A stretch of DNA of 64,000 bases from CBDCFV01 sp963664625 (GCA_963664625.1 OY761541.1:1240001-1304000), one strand, 5' to 3'; shown: positions 23,255-31,519, counted from the first letter of the stretch. Notes: generated by a model not told the origin, from the sequence alone. Made by a program: numbers and translations.

Positions 23255-26179
23255 GTGAACGTCACCCTCTCAGTCAACGGCCATGATATAAGCGTTCCCG
23301 ATGGCGCGACGGTGCTGGACGCCATCAATGCGTCGGAGACCTACATCTCCCAGTTATGTAAAGACCCGGACATGAAACCTATAGGCGCCTGCCGCACCTG
23401 CTTGGTTCAAATCGACGGGGTCCGCGGTTTCCCCGCATCATGCTCCGTTCCCGCCGCTAACGGCATGGTGGTCAATACCGAGTCCCACGAAGTGCGGCGC
23501 ATCCGCTCCGGGATTCTCGAACTGACCTTGGCCATGCTCCCGCCTCGTAACCGGCATAGCGATGGCCAACCCGGAAGCCCCGACCATTCAACACGCCAAA
23601 CCGTCACAGCACACCAAGCTGCCACAACACGCCAACCCGTCATTCCCGCGCAGGCGGGAATCCACAACGACGGCATCGACTACGGCCAACTCTCGGTGGC
23701 GGCCCAGCATCACGGCATAGACTCTCCCAGATGGCAGCCCCGCCTCCGCGAGAAGACCGACGAAAGCAACCCGGTCTTCAACATCGCTATGGAGTCCTGC
23801 ATCCTCTGCGGGCGCTGCGCCCAAGCCTGCCAGGACGGGCACCAGTTCATCGGCGCAATCGACTTTCTGGGGGCCGGCGGCGCCAGCCGCATCGGGACCT
23901 TCATGGACAAGCCCCTGGCCGAGTCAATCTGCACCACCTGCGGCCAGTGCCTGTCCGTTTGCCCCACTGGCGCCATTCGCGCGAAAGACATTTCCACTGG
24001 AGAGAGCGCCGGAGTTTCAGGGCTTTCCGACACCTCAAAAGAGACCTCCGCGGTCTCGGTGCGCTCCGCGGTGAGAAACAGTGTTCCTACCACCTGCCCT
24101 TACTGCGGCGTCGGTTGCGGCATCAAGCTCCAAGTCAACGACCAAGACGAAATCTTCGAAGTGCAGGACTCCCCCGAGAACCTCTCCAGCGTCGGGATGC
24201 TCTGCGTAAAGGGGCGGTTCGGCTACGGCTTCGCCCAAAGCCCCGACCGCTTGACCACGCCTCTGATTAAGGAAGACGGCGAATTCCGCCCGGCAAGTTG
24301 GGACGAAGCCCTTGACCTCATCGCTGACCGCCTTTCTCAATACCGCGGTCCCTCCTTTGCCACCCTGTGCTCGGCCAAAGCTACCAACGAGGACGGCTAC
24401 GTCCAGCAGAAGTTCTCCCGTTTGGTCATGCAAAGCAACAACATCGACCACTGCACCCGGCTCTGCCACGCGCCCTCGGTCGAGGCTATGCTGACCTCTT
24501 TGGGCAGCGGCGCGACCAGCAACTCCTATACCGACTACGAAAACGCCGCCTGCCTGTTCGTCATCGGCTGCGACCCCACGTCCAATCATCCGGTGGCCGC
24601 CTCCAGGATGCGGCGGGCGGTTGTCGAGCGGGGGGCCAAGCTGATCGTGGTCAATCCCCGCCGCATCGACATGTGCGACTACGCCGACCTGTGGCTGCGG
24701 ACGCTGCCCGGCACTGACGTGGCCCTGTTGAACGGGATTGCCAAGGTCATCCTGGACGAGGGCCTGATGGACCGGGAGTTCATCACTAATCGCACCGAGG
24801 GCTTTGACGAGTGGGCCAAGGTGGTGGACGGTTACTCCCTTGAACGGGTCGCCGAAATAACCGGCGTCCCGGCGGATGACATCCGCCAAGCCGCGCGCCT
24901 GTACGCCAAGCCTCCTAAACCCGTCGGATTTACCGGAGAACATGGCCCGCCCGGCTCTTGTCTCATCTGGGGAATGGGCATAACCCAGCACACCAACGGC
25001 ACGCCCAACTGCCACGGCCTGCTCAATCTGGCGTTGGCCGCGGGCCAACTCGGCCGACCGGGATCGGGGGTCTCCCCGCTCCGCGGCCAGAACAACGTCC
25101 AAGGCTGCGGCGACGCCGGTTGCCTGCCCGATTCCCTCCCCGGTTACCAAGGCTTGACCAAAGAGTCCGTCGCCAAGTTCCAAGTCGCTTGGGGCGGAAA
25201 CCCATTCCCCGAATCTCCCGGCATGGTCGTCACCGACATGGTGGATTCCATGAAGGAACCCGCGGGAATCAAGGCCATGTACGTCACCGGCGAAAATCCA
25301 CTCCTCAGCGAACCCGACCTGGCCCATGCCGAAGAGATGTTCCGCAGCCTGGACTTCCTCGTAGTCCAAGACATCTTCATGCACGAGACGGCGCTGATAG
25401 CCGACGTGGTGCTCCCCGCCGCCAGCTTCGCCGAAAAGGACGGCACCTTCACCAACAGCGAACGCCGGGTCCAGCGGGTGCGAAAAGGCATCTCGCCCCG
25501 TACCGGAAGCCGTCCCGACTGGGAAATAATCAGCGACTTGGCCCGCCGCATGTGCCGCAAGCTGGACTTGCCGTTTGAAGACCAGTTCGACTACAGCCAC
25601 CCGTCGGAAATCTTCACCGAGATGGCCCGGCTTACGCCCCAAATCAGCGGCATAAGCTATGACCGCTTGGAGCGGGAGGGAGGCATCCAGTGGCCCTGCC
25701 CCACACCGGACCACCCGGGGACCACCTACCTCTACGGCGACGCCTTCCCCAGGGGGCCGCGGGCGCTGTTCGTTCCCTTCGACCAGGGGCCGGTGGCCGC
25801 TGAAACCCCCAACCGCCGGTTTCCGTTCATCCTCAATACCGGCAGGATTCTGTACCACTGGCACGGCGGCACCATAACGCGGCGGGTTGCCGGGCTGATG
25901 GCCCGCTCCCCCGACCTGCAAATAGCCATCAACCCCCAGGACGGTGAGCAACTGGGCCTGAAGGACGGTCAAATGGTCCGCGTCTCCTCCCGCCGCGGCA
26001 GGCTCACCGGGAGGGCCCTGTTCACCGACCGGGAGCGCACCGGGGAAATTTTCATCCCCTTCGTCAAGCTGTCCGAGTCCGCGGCCAACTTCCTCACCAA
26101 CGCCGCCTACGACCCAACCTCCAAAATCCCCGAGTACAAGGTCTGCGCCGTCCGCATCGAACCAATGGAGGATGCGTAG
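23255..26179 (+). CDS. fdhA: NAD-dependent formate dehydrogenase alpha subunit (Cys type) with aberrant N-terminal Fe-S region
   Basis: A 974-residue molybdopterin oxidoreductase from GTG 23255 (GGAGG 9 bp upstream). The order is: [2Fe-2S] ferredoxin domain (Cys35, 46, 49, 63); a region without Cys (64-181); two [4Fe-4S] motifs (CILCGRCAQAC 182-192; CTTCGQCLSVC 226-236); the cofactor-proximal cluster (CPYCGVGC 281-288, Cys317); and the catalytic domain. The active-site residue is Cys404 (TRLCHAPS), encoded TGC, not selenocysteine. The His-Cys3 cluster normally found after the ferredoxin domain is missing: a Thr/Gln/His-rich stretch and a translated palindromic repeat (residues about 129-141) stand in its place. 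It oxidises formate or reduces CO2 with the NuoEF-like partners. Confidence 0.9.
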   Translation: MNVTLSVNGHDISVPDGATVLDAINASETYISQLCKDPDMKPIGACRTCLVQIDGVRGFPASCSVPAANGMVVNTESHEVRRIRSGILELTLAMLPPRNRHSDGQPGSPDHSTRQTVTAHQAATTRQPVIPAQAGIHNDGIDYGQLSVAAQHHGIDSPRWQPRLREKTDESNPVFNIAMESCILCGRCAQACQDGHQFIGAIDFLGAGGASRIGTFMDKPLAESICTTCGQCLSVCPTGAIRAKDISTGESAGVSGLSDTSKETSAVSVRSAVRNSVPTTCPYCGVGCGIKLQVNDQDEIFEVQDSPENLSSVGMLCVKGRFGYGFAQSPDRLTTPLIKEDGEFRPASWDEALDLIADRLSQYRGPSFATLCSAKATNEDGYVQQKFSRLVMQSNNIDHCTRLCHAPSVEAMLTSLGSGATSNSYTDYENAACLFVIGCDPTSNHPVAASRMRRAVVERGAKLIVVNPRRIDMCDYADLWLRTLPGTDVALLNGIAKVILDEGLMDREFITNRTEGFDEWAKVVDGYSLERVAEITGVPADDIRQAARLYAKPPKPVGFTGEHGPPGSCLIWGMGITQHTNGTPNCHGLLNLALAAGQLGRPGSGVSPLRGQNNVQGCGDAGCLPDSLPGYQGLTKESVAKFQVAWGGNPFPESPGMVVTDMVDSMKEPAGIKAMYVTGENPLLSEPDLAHAEEMFRSLDFLVVQDIFMHETALIADVVLPAASFAEKDGTFTNSERRVQRVRKGISPRTGSRPDWEIISDLARRMCRKLDLPFEDQFDYSHPSEIFTEMARLTPQISGISYDRLEREGGIQWPCPTPDHPGTTYLYGDAFPRGPRALFVPFDQGPVAAETPNRRFPFILNTGRILYHWHGGTITRRVAGLMARSPDLQIAINPQDGEQLGLKDGQMVRVSSRRGRLTGRALFTDRERTGEIFIPFVKLSESAANFLTNAAYDPTSKIPEYKVCAVRIEPMEDA
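23638..23664. repeat. Dispersed palindromic repeat inside fdhA
   Basis: CGTCATTCCCGCGCAGGCGG followed by GAATCCA, translated in frame as VIPAQAGIH. Just upstream a 16-bp word (ACACGCC-AA-A/C-CCGTCA) occurs twice with a 36-bp period (23591-23606 and 23627-23642), so the whole insert looks foreign to the gene. Confidence 0.88.
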
Positions 26180-26229
26180 CAGCCCTTTCCCCCATCCCCC
26201 CTGTGGTATTATGTCTTTCGGACTGAATT

Positions 26230-26721
26230 ATGTATCGACTCGCTATTCTTACCGTCAGCACCTCCGGGTATCATGGCCAGCGCGAGGACACCAGCGGCCA
26301 AGCCATCCGGGAGATTCTGGCTCCGCCCGACTACGAAGTTACGCGGTACGAGGTGGTCGCCGACGACCACGACATGATCGCCGAACGGTTGGTCCAGTGG
26401 GCGGAGGACTCCGACGTTGACTTGGTGGTCACCACCGGAGGGACCGGCTTGGGCCCCCACGACATCACGCCCGAGGCCTGCCTGTCGGTGTTCGACCGGC
26501 AAGTGCCCGGATTGGCCGAGACGATGAGGGCCCAGACCCTGCAATTCACCCCGATGGCTATGCTGAGCCGCTCGGTGGCCGGCATACGGGGCCGGACGCT
26601 GATCATCAGCCTGCCGGGCAGTCCTCGGGGAGTACGGGAATGTCTCGACGTGGTGACGCCGGTCTTGGGCCATGCCTTGGAGCTTTTGAACAGGGAGTCG
26701 GTCAGCGATCACCCGGTCTGA
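26230..26721 (+). CDS. moaB: MogA/MoaB-type molybdopterin adenylyltransferase
   Basis: A 163-residue MogA/MoaB-fold protein. LTVSTSGYHGQREDTSG (residues 7-23), VVTTGGTGLGPHDITPEA (66-83) and ISLPGSPRGVRECL (133-146) are the signature blocks. The enzyme adenylates molybdopterin before metal insertion; MoaB forms are often associated with tungsten or molybdenum enzymes. It closes the Mo/W cluster 50 bp after fdhA. The family cannot be split confidently into Mog and MoaB by eye. Confidence 0.88.
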   Translation: MYRLAILTVSTSGYHGQREDTSGQAIREILAPPDYEVTRYEVVADDHDMIAERLVQWAEDSDVDLVVTTGGTGLGPHDITPEACLSVFDRQVPGLAETMRAQTLQFTPMAMLSRSVAGIRGRTLIISLPGSPRGVRECLDVVTPVLGHALELLNRESVSDHPV

Positions 26722-26767
26722 GAGACCAATCGAAAATACCCGCCGCCGGACAACGGGAGAGCCTGTC

Positions 26768-27136
26768 TTGAGCACCACCTCCAACGGAGACAACGGCAAC
26801 AACGAAGTCTACTGGCCCAGGGTCAAGGAGATCCTGGACGGCATCATGGACCGCTGGAAGGAGCGGTGGGGCCGTGACCCGTTGCCGGGCATCCACCGCT
26901 ACTACTTCGATTCCCGCGACCAATTGGCCGAATGCGTCCTGTCCGGCGTCCGCGCCATTGAACCGGGCGTGCCGGGAAAGGAGACCGCGCTGGTCCGCTC
27001 CTTGGCGCGAAGCATCCTCACCTTCGGGCGTATGCCGTTAAGGGGGCCGTTCCTCTCCACGGAGGAACTCGACGAGATCGCCGCTTGGATCGACGCCGGA
27101 ATGCCCGAAGGGCCTCCCGAGGACGGAGGTTCGTAG
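26768..27136 (+). CDS. Small protein resembling the C-terminal half of a cytochrome c domain, no haem motif
   Basis: About 122 residues, probably from TTG 26768 (GGGAGAGCC upstream). The last third (RSILTFGRMPLRGPFLSTEELDEIAAWIDAGMP, positions about 84-116 in pieces) has the spacing of the Met-containing end of cytochrome c domains (RMP...L...E...I..WI..G.P). No CxxCH is present and there is no signal peptide, so haem binding is not expected. The N-terminal part is rich in Trp and Arg. It may be a remnant or a cofactor-free relative. I do not recognise a named family and assign no function. Confidence 0.55.
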   Translation: MSTTSNGDNGNNEVYWPRVKEILDGIMDRWKERWGRDPLPGIHRYYFDSRDQLAECVLSGVRAIEPGVPGKETALVRSLARSILTFGRMPLRGPFLSTEELDEIAAWIDAGMPEGPPEDGGS

Positions 27137-27192
27137 TTTTACGGTTGCCCACAGGCCAAAAGAGCTTTACTTGCAATAGGAGAACTTTTCAA

Positions 27193-27405
27193 ATGACGAC
27201 TATAGAAGAGAGAGTTAGCCGGTTGGAGGGCGGGTACGAGCACTTGGCCACCAAGGCGGACGTAGCCGAAACCAAGGCAGCCATAGCGGGAGTTAAGGTA
27301 GATATAGCTGAAGTACGCGGAGAGATGCGAAACCTGCGCCTCATAATTGGTGTTATAGGCGTTGGGCTGGCCGCGTTGAATGTGATACTGAAGTTCGTGG
27401 GGTAG
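27193..27405 (+). CDS. Small coiled-coil protein with C-terminal membrane anchor (XhlA-like), copy 1
   Basis: A 70-residue protein: an N-terminal charged helix (TTIEERVSRLEGGYEHL), a heptad-like middle, and one hydrophobic helix at the end (residues about 48-70, LIIGVIGVGLAALNVILKF). This is the layout of XhlA-type small membrane proteins, although the resemblance is structural. The start ATG 27193 has AGGAGAAC upstream. A related protein sharing EERVSRLEG and the same layout is encoded inside the suf operon (46386-46619). A strong terminator follows at 27480. Confidence 0.65.
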   Translation: MTTIEERVSRLEGGYEHLATKADVAETKAAIAGVKVDIAEVRGEMRNLRLIIGVIGVGLAALNVILKFVG

Positions 27406-27420
27406 ACCTGTCCTCGTCTG

Positions 27421-27448
27421 GTTTCCCGCCTTCGCGGGAAAGACGGGA
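27421..27448. repeat. Dispersed palindromic repeat
   Basis: GTTTCCCGCCTTCGCGGGAA followed by AGACGGGA, directly after the small membrane-protein gene. Confidence 0.8.
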
Positions 27449-27479
27449 AGGTGGACGGTATATAACTCCCACAAAAAGA

Positions 27480-27508
27480 CCCCGCCGCTTTGGTACGGCG
27501 GGGCTTTT
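27480..27508 (+). terminator. Strong bidirectional intrinsic terminator
   Basis: The stem CCCCGCCG-CTTTGGTA-CGGCGGGG is followed by CTTTT on the plus strand and preceded by AAAAAGA, which gives a T-run on the minus strand. It can end both the plus-strand small-protein transcript and the minus-strand NHL/DUF1501 transcript. Confidence 0.85.
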
Positions 27509-27539
27509 CATTGGATTGACCGTCCTGTCGTTCCCGTCG

Positions 27540-27605
27540 CAGCCTGCCCCCGGCCCAGTTTCCCGCTTTCGCGGGAAGGACGGGGAAGGGTGGCGGGAAT
27601 CCACA
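27540..27605. repeat. Dispersed palindromic repeat, extended form
   Basis: It carries GCCTGCCCCCGGCCCAG and then TTTCCCGCTTTCGCGGGAAG, plus a further GCGGGAATCCA half-site. The same extended element occurs at 6026-6085 (inverted) and 39745-39797. Confidence 0.8.
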
Positions 27606-27606
27606 A

Positions 27607-28692
27607 TTACACCAAGGCCGGGTCCTTGCTCTTGGCGTAGACTTGGATGCGGCCTCCAACGTGGTCCAGGACCGCCAGCCTTCCCTGGCTGTCGATCCGC
27701 ACTCCGCAGGGGTGGTTGAACCTCTGCTCGTAGCCCGGATCGTTGGAGTACGCCAACGCCCGTTGCCGGATCATGTCCGGGTTGGAGAGCAGCTTGTCCT
27801 TGCCCCACTGGGACAGTTGGTGGTCGCCGTGAAGGGCGGTCACAAACCGGCCGTCCGGGGCCAGCACCTGTACCCGGTTGTTGAGCCAGTCTGCCACGTA
27901 TATGTCGCCATCGTCGTCCACGCAAACGGCGTTGGGCCTGTTGAACTGGCCGACGCCACTGCCGGACTGCCCGAAGGTAGCCAACCATTCACCGTCGCCG
28001 CTGAACACCTGGATGCGGTCGTTGCGCCAGTCGGCCACGAACACGTTGCCTTCTTTGTCCACGTCAATGCCCCAAGGCATGTTCAGTTGCCCATGACCGT
28101 TGCCGAAGCTGCCGAACTGGCCTATGTACTCGCCGGCAAGGGTGAACTTCTGGATCCGGTGGTTGCGGCTGTCGCTGATGAAAATGATGTCGTCCTTGCT
28201 GATGGCGATGCCGCCGGGCCGGTCAAGCTCTCCGGGTCCGGAGCCTGATTTGCCGGCGGCAATGGCAGGGGAGGCGCCGAAGTCAATCATGCGGACTCCC
28301 TCACCTTGGTCCGCGGCCCCCTCGAAGCCGTTGGGCCAACTGCGGATGAACTCCCCGTCCGGGTTGAACACGTTGATGCGGTTCAACCATTCGTCGGTAA
28401 CGTACAGGTTGCCCTTGGAATCGAGATCAAGGGCGGTGGGCCAGACCATCTGGCCGGGGCCTTCGCCATAGGACCCGAACTCGTTGATGTACTCTTCGTC
28501 CAGGGTTACATGGCTGATGCGCACACCATCGGCCCGGTACTCGTAGCCCCGGTTCAGCACATAGACCACGTTGCTGTCGGTGATCGCCATGTCCACCGGG
28601 TTGCGGAACCCGGTGCCCGCGAACTCATTGCGCCCTACCGAATGGCTGTAAGTGTAGGCGCGCTCGGTTAGACCGAAAAAGTGAGTAGCCAT
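27607..28692 (-). CDS. NHL-repeat beta-propeller protein
   Basis: About 361 residues made of six NHL repeats, each with the pattern (R/L)P.G(I/V)A.D..G.(I/V)(Y/F)V.D. Examples are NPVDMAITDSNVVYVLN, RPGGIAISKDDIIFISD and RPNAVCVDDDGDIYVAD. The protein should form a six-bladed propeller that binds protein or RNA partners, or acts as a lyase/hydrolase scaffold; no catalytic motif is evident. There is no signal peptide. I choose ATG 28692 because GGAGGA is 5 bp before it. It follows the DUF1501 gene on the same strand, across a 117-bp repeat. Confidence 0.85.
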   Translation of the reverse strand: MATHFFGLTERAYTYSHSVGRNEFAGTGFRNPVDMAITDSNVVYVLNRGYEYRADGVRISHVTLDEEYINEFGSYGEGPGQMVWPTALDLDSKGNLYVTDEWLNRINVFNPDGEFIRSWPNGFEGAADQGEGVRMIDFGASPAIAAGKSGSGPGELDRPGGIAISKDDIIFISDSRNHRIQKFTLAGEYIGQFGSFGNGHGQLNMPWGIDVDKEGNVFVADWRNDRIQVFSGDGEWLATFGQSGSGVGQFNRPNAVCVDDDGDIYVADWLNNRVQVLAPDGRFVTALHGDHQLSQWGKDKLLSNPDMIRQRALAYSNDPGYEQRFNHPCGVRIDSQGRLAVLDHVGGRIQVYAKSKDPALV

Positions 28693-28712
28693 CGCTGTCC
28701 TCCAGTGGTGGT

Positions 28713-28829
28713 GTAGGGGCGACCCTTGTGGTCGGCCCATTGTTGGTGGCGAGAAGGGCAGCCACGAGGGCTGCCCCTACGGGAAATATTAGGGGGCGCC
28801 CTGAGGGCAGGGACAAGCCCTGCCCCTAC
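28713..28829. repeat. GTAGGGGC...GCCCCTAC element with nested hairpins
   Basis: The element begins GTAGGGGCGACC and ends GCCCTGCCCCTAC, so the termini are inverted. Inside are the hairpins GGGCAGCC-ACGA-GGGCTGCCC and GGGCAGGG-ACAA-GCCCTGCCC. It lies between the DUF1501 and NHL genes and could act as a processing or attenuation site in their transcript. Confidence 0.65.
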
Positions 28830-28844
28830 GCCTGGCACTGGTCA

Positions 28845-29981
28845 CTATAGGAACTTTACCTTTTCGAAGCTGCCGCCGACGATGGGCTTGGCGTCCAGTC
28901 CGAGCCAGTCCTCCAGGATGCAGGTGTAGACCTGGCGGAAGTCCATGTTGAACCGGAGGTTCCCGCCTTCCTCCTGGTGCTGAGGCTCAAGGGACGGGTA
29001 CTCGCCGTAGATGCCGCCCTTGACGTGTTCGCCAACCGCCATGGCAATGCTGCCGGCGCCGTGGTCGGTGCCGGAGCCGTTGTCGGCGATGCGGCGTCCG
29101 AACTCGGAGAACAGGAACAGCGTCACGTTGTCGCTGGCGTCCTTGGCCCTCAGGTCGGACATAAAGTTGTCGACCGTGTTGGACACGTCCTGCCACAGGC
29201 CTGCCTGCAGGGCTGCTTGGTTGGCGTGGGTGTCGAAGCCATTGTACGGCGAGGTGGTGTAAAGCACCCGGGTGCCGAAGCCGGCCAAGTGGGTCTGGGC
29301 GATGTTCTTCATGTACTGGCCGACGGCGGTGTTGGAGTACTCGATGTCGGAGCTGTACATCTGGGGAGCGGTGGCCAGGATGTCGGCGCCCTTCAGGGCG
29401 TCGGTGCCGGTGTTGCGGATGTAGTCCAGCACGGCGCTCCGGCCCACGGCGGGGGAGTACATGCGCCCGAACACGTCCAAGGCCTCGGTCCGCTGGTCTT
29501 CACCCTCGATGCCGGTCAGCAGGCCGTAGGTCTCCAGGTCGCCCACCGAGGCTACCGGCACGCCGTCCTTGGCCAAGGCCCGGGGCAGTCCGCGCCCGAA
29601 GTTGACGCCGGTCAGCACGTTCTCGGCGTTGGGGTCCATGTCCTTGATGGCGCGGCCCAGCCAGCCCTCCGAACCCTGGGTGTCCGGCTCGCAGGTGTGC
29701 CAGATGTCCATTGACCGGAAGTGGGAATAGCTGGCGTTGGGGTAGCCGATGCCCAGGAAGATGGCCAGCTTGCCTTCGTCCCAGTACTTCTTCAGAGGGG
29801 CCATGGTGGGGTGGAAACCCAGATCGTCGTTGATGGGAATGATCTGGTCTTCGGGAATGGCCAGGACCGGGCGGTAGTCCCGGTAGAGGCCGTTGGTGCG
29901 GGGGATCACGGTGTTCAGCCCGTCGTTGCCGCCGGACAGAGAAAGGACGGCCAGGACAGAGTCTTTCTTGGTGGAAACCAT
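28845..29981 (-). CDS. DUF1501-family protein
   Basis: A 378-residue DUF1501 protein, related to the alkaline phosphatase/sulfatase superfamily. LSLSGGNDGLNTVIP (residues 13-27) is the conserved start, and LFLFSEFGRRIADNGSGTDHGAG (about 285-307 in pieces) the conserved metal-site-like region near the end. Members are often exported through Tat, but here the Tat signal is missing and the domain begins almost at the start. ATG 29981 has AGGAGGATATAAA upstream. DUF1501 and DUF1800 genes are regularly adjacent; the partner is upstream at 30094-31519. The biochemical function is not established. Confidence 0.88.
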   Translation of the reverse strand: MVSTKKDSVLAVLSLSGGNDGLNTVIPRTNGLYRDYRPVLAIPEDQIIPINDDLGFHPTMAPLKKYWDEGKLAIFLGIGYPNASYSHFRSMDIWHTCEPDTQGSEGWLGRAIKDMDPNAENVLTGVNFGRGLPRALAKDGVPVASVGDLETYGLLTGIEGEDQRTEALDVFGRMYSPAVGRSAVLDYIRNTGTDALKGADILATAPQMYSSDIEYSNTAVGQYMKNIAQTHLAGFGTRVLYTTSPYNGFDTHANQAALQAGLWQDVSNTVDNFMSDLRAKDASDNVTLFLFSEFGRRIADNGSGTDHGAGSIAMAVGEHVKGGIYGEYPSLEPQHQEEGGNLRFNMDFRQVYTCILEDWLGLDAKPIVGGSFEKVKFL

Positions 29982-30000
29982 TTTATATCCTCCTATATTA

Positions 30001-30087
30001 GTCTGAATCAGGATTTACCGGATTTCAGGATTTTCAAGATATTGCCAATCCTGGGAATCCTTTAATCCTGACAATCCTGATTCGGAC
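30001..30087. repeat. 87-bp palindromic element, copy 2
   Basis: It begins GTCTGAATCAGGATT and ends AATCCTGATTCGGAC, with one mismatch between the termini. It is the same length as the copy at 862-948, and the first 25 bp are identical. It sits between the DUF1800 and DUF1501 genes. Confidence 0.8.
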
Positions 30088-30093
30088 TGCTGG

Positions 30094-31519
30094 TTACTCA
30101 AACTGGAATTCCGCCGTGGAGGCGATCATCTGGAACATTTCTCCGGTGCGGCGGGTGAAGTCCGCTGCCTCGTCGCTGGATTCGTGGCGCAGGTCGCCGC
30201 TCTTGCTGGCGTGGGCAACCAGTTCTTCGCGGGTGCCGGCGTCGAGGGCTATTGGGCCGATGAGGTCGAGGCAGCCGTCAACGAAGGCCTCGGGGGACAG
30301 GGTGGTCGCCCCGGCCCATCAAGCGGGTTACCAAGGACTGCACGCCGGGGAGTTCGGTGTTGCCGAGCAGTTCGGAGGCGTAGTTGATGCGCTCGACCAG
30401 GGTGCCGCTGTCGATCCACTCCCGGCCGGTGTGCCAACCCTCAACCGTCGGCGGGTTCATCAGGTCCATGCCCATGTACTTGGGTTCCTGGGAGTGCTGG
30501 AAGAGGCCGGGCTTCATTTCCTTGTGCTCTTCCACCAGGCGCAGGGTGCCGGCGACTACTTCGGCGGGGGACTTGACCTTGGCGTACCGGACCGACTCCG
30601 ACTTGAAGGAATGGGAGGTGAACAGGACGCGCAGCATCTCGGTGATGTCGTAACCGGAGTCGAAGTAGGTCTTCTCCAGGTCTTCGATGAGGGAGAGGTC
30701 GCGCGGGGGGGTGAGGCGCCATGCGGGGACCTGGGCTTCGTCGGCGACGAAGAAGTTGTACATGTGGCGGGCGATGAAGCGGGCGGTTGCGGGGTTTTTG
30801 CAGATGATGTCCAGGATGTCGTCCCCGTTCCAGTTGCCGGTTTCGCCCAGGAAGGTCTTTTCGTCCTCGTCGTGGTCCGCCGGGTCGAAGCGGAACTTCC
30901 AGGGGCTGCGCCCGTAAGGGAAAGGCGGGTAGGGGGGTTGGACGTTCCAGCCGGTGAAAGCGCGGGCGCAGGCCTTGACGTCGTCCTCGGTGTAGTTGAA
31001 GCCCTCGTCCTTTCCGGCGCCCATGGAGAACAGCTCCAGCAGTTCGCGGCCGTAGTTTTCGTTGACGTTGACCTTGTGGCTTTCGGTGTTGTCGAGGTAG
31101 TACATCATGCCGGGGCTGGTGGACAGTTGGTAAAGGAGCGTGCGGAAGTTGCCCATGCCGTGTTCCCGGAACATGTTGACCATCTTCCCCATTTCCCAGC
31201 CGCTGTCGATCTTGCTGTGGCCGGCGCAGAAGATCATGTGCCAGAACAGGGCGACCTTTTCCTGGAGTTGGCGGGGGTTGTTGATCATCCGCCAGACCCA
31301 GGCTTGGACGTTGTTCTCGATAGCCGCGGCTTCCCAATAGGAGGGGTTGTACCGGTAGTAAAGGTCCTCTTCGATACCTTCCTGCCCCATGGGGTTCAAA
31401 AGCTCTTCCACTGTGTGATCGTAGCCTTGGGCAGCCCTGGCTTCGATCTCATCGCGACTCGCTCCGAATCCAGCGCGCCGCAGCAGGTGTGCCATTAACG
31501 CCACGTTTTCGTCAGCCAT
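30094..31519 (-). CDS. DUF1800-family protein with a frameshift near the 3' end
   Basis: A protein of about 475 residues if the frame is corrected. The main frame runs from ATG 31519 (AGGAGGAGGAT upstream) through HLLRRAGFGASRDEIEA, FWHMIFCAGHSKID, NYGRELLELFSMGAG and ARAFTGWN, the DUF1800 blocks, to a stop at 30278. Past the stop, a second frame encodes TLSPEAFVDGCLDLIGPIAL and then RRTGEMFQMIASTAEFQFE, the normal family ending, with a stop at 30094. The two frames meet at about 30301-30310, where one extra C would explain the shift. This is either a sequencing or assembly error or a recent mutation. It pairs with DUF1501. Confidence 0.85.

Noticed and set aside
24460..24472. Selenocysteine in formate dehydrogenase
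   Set aside because: The active-site codon is TGC (Cys404), with no in-frame TGA and no SECIS-like hairpin needed.
24035..25972. A 645-codon open frame on the minus strand opposite fdhA
   Set aside because: It is the antisense shadow of a GC-rich gene: composition is dominated by Gly, Val, Ala and Arg, no domain is visible, and the plus strand encodes a complete molybdopterin domain.
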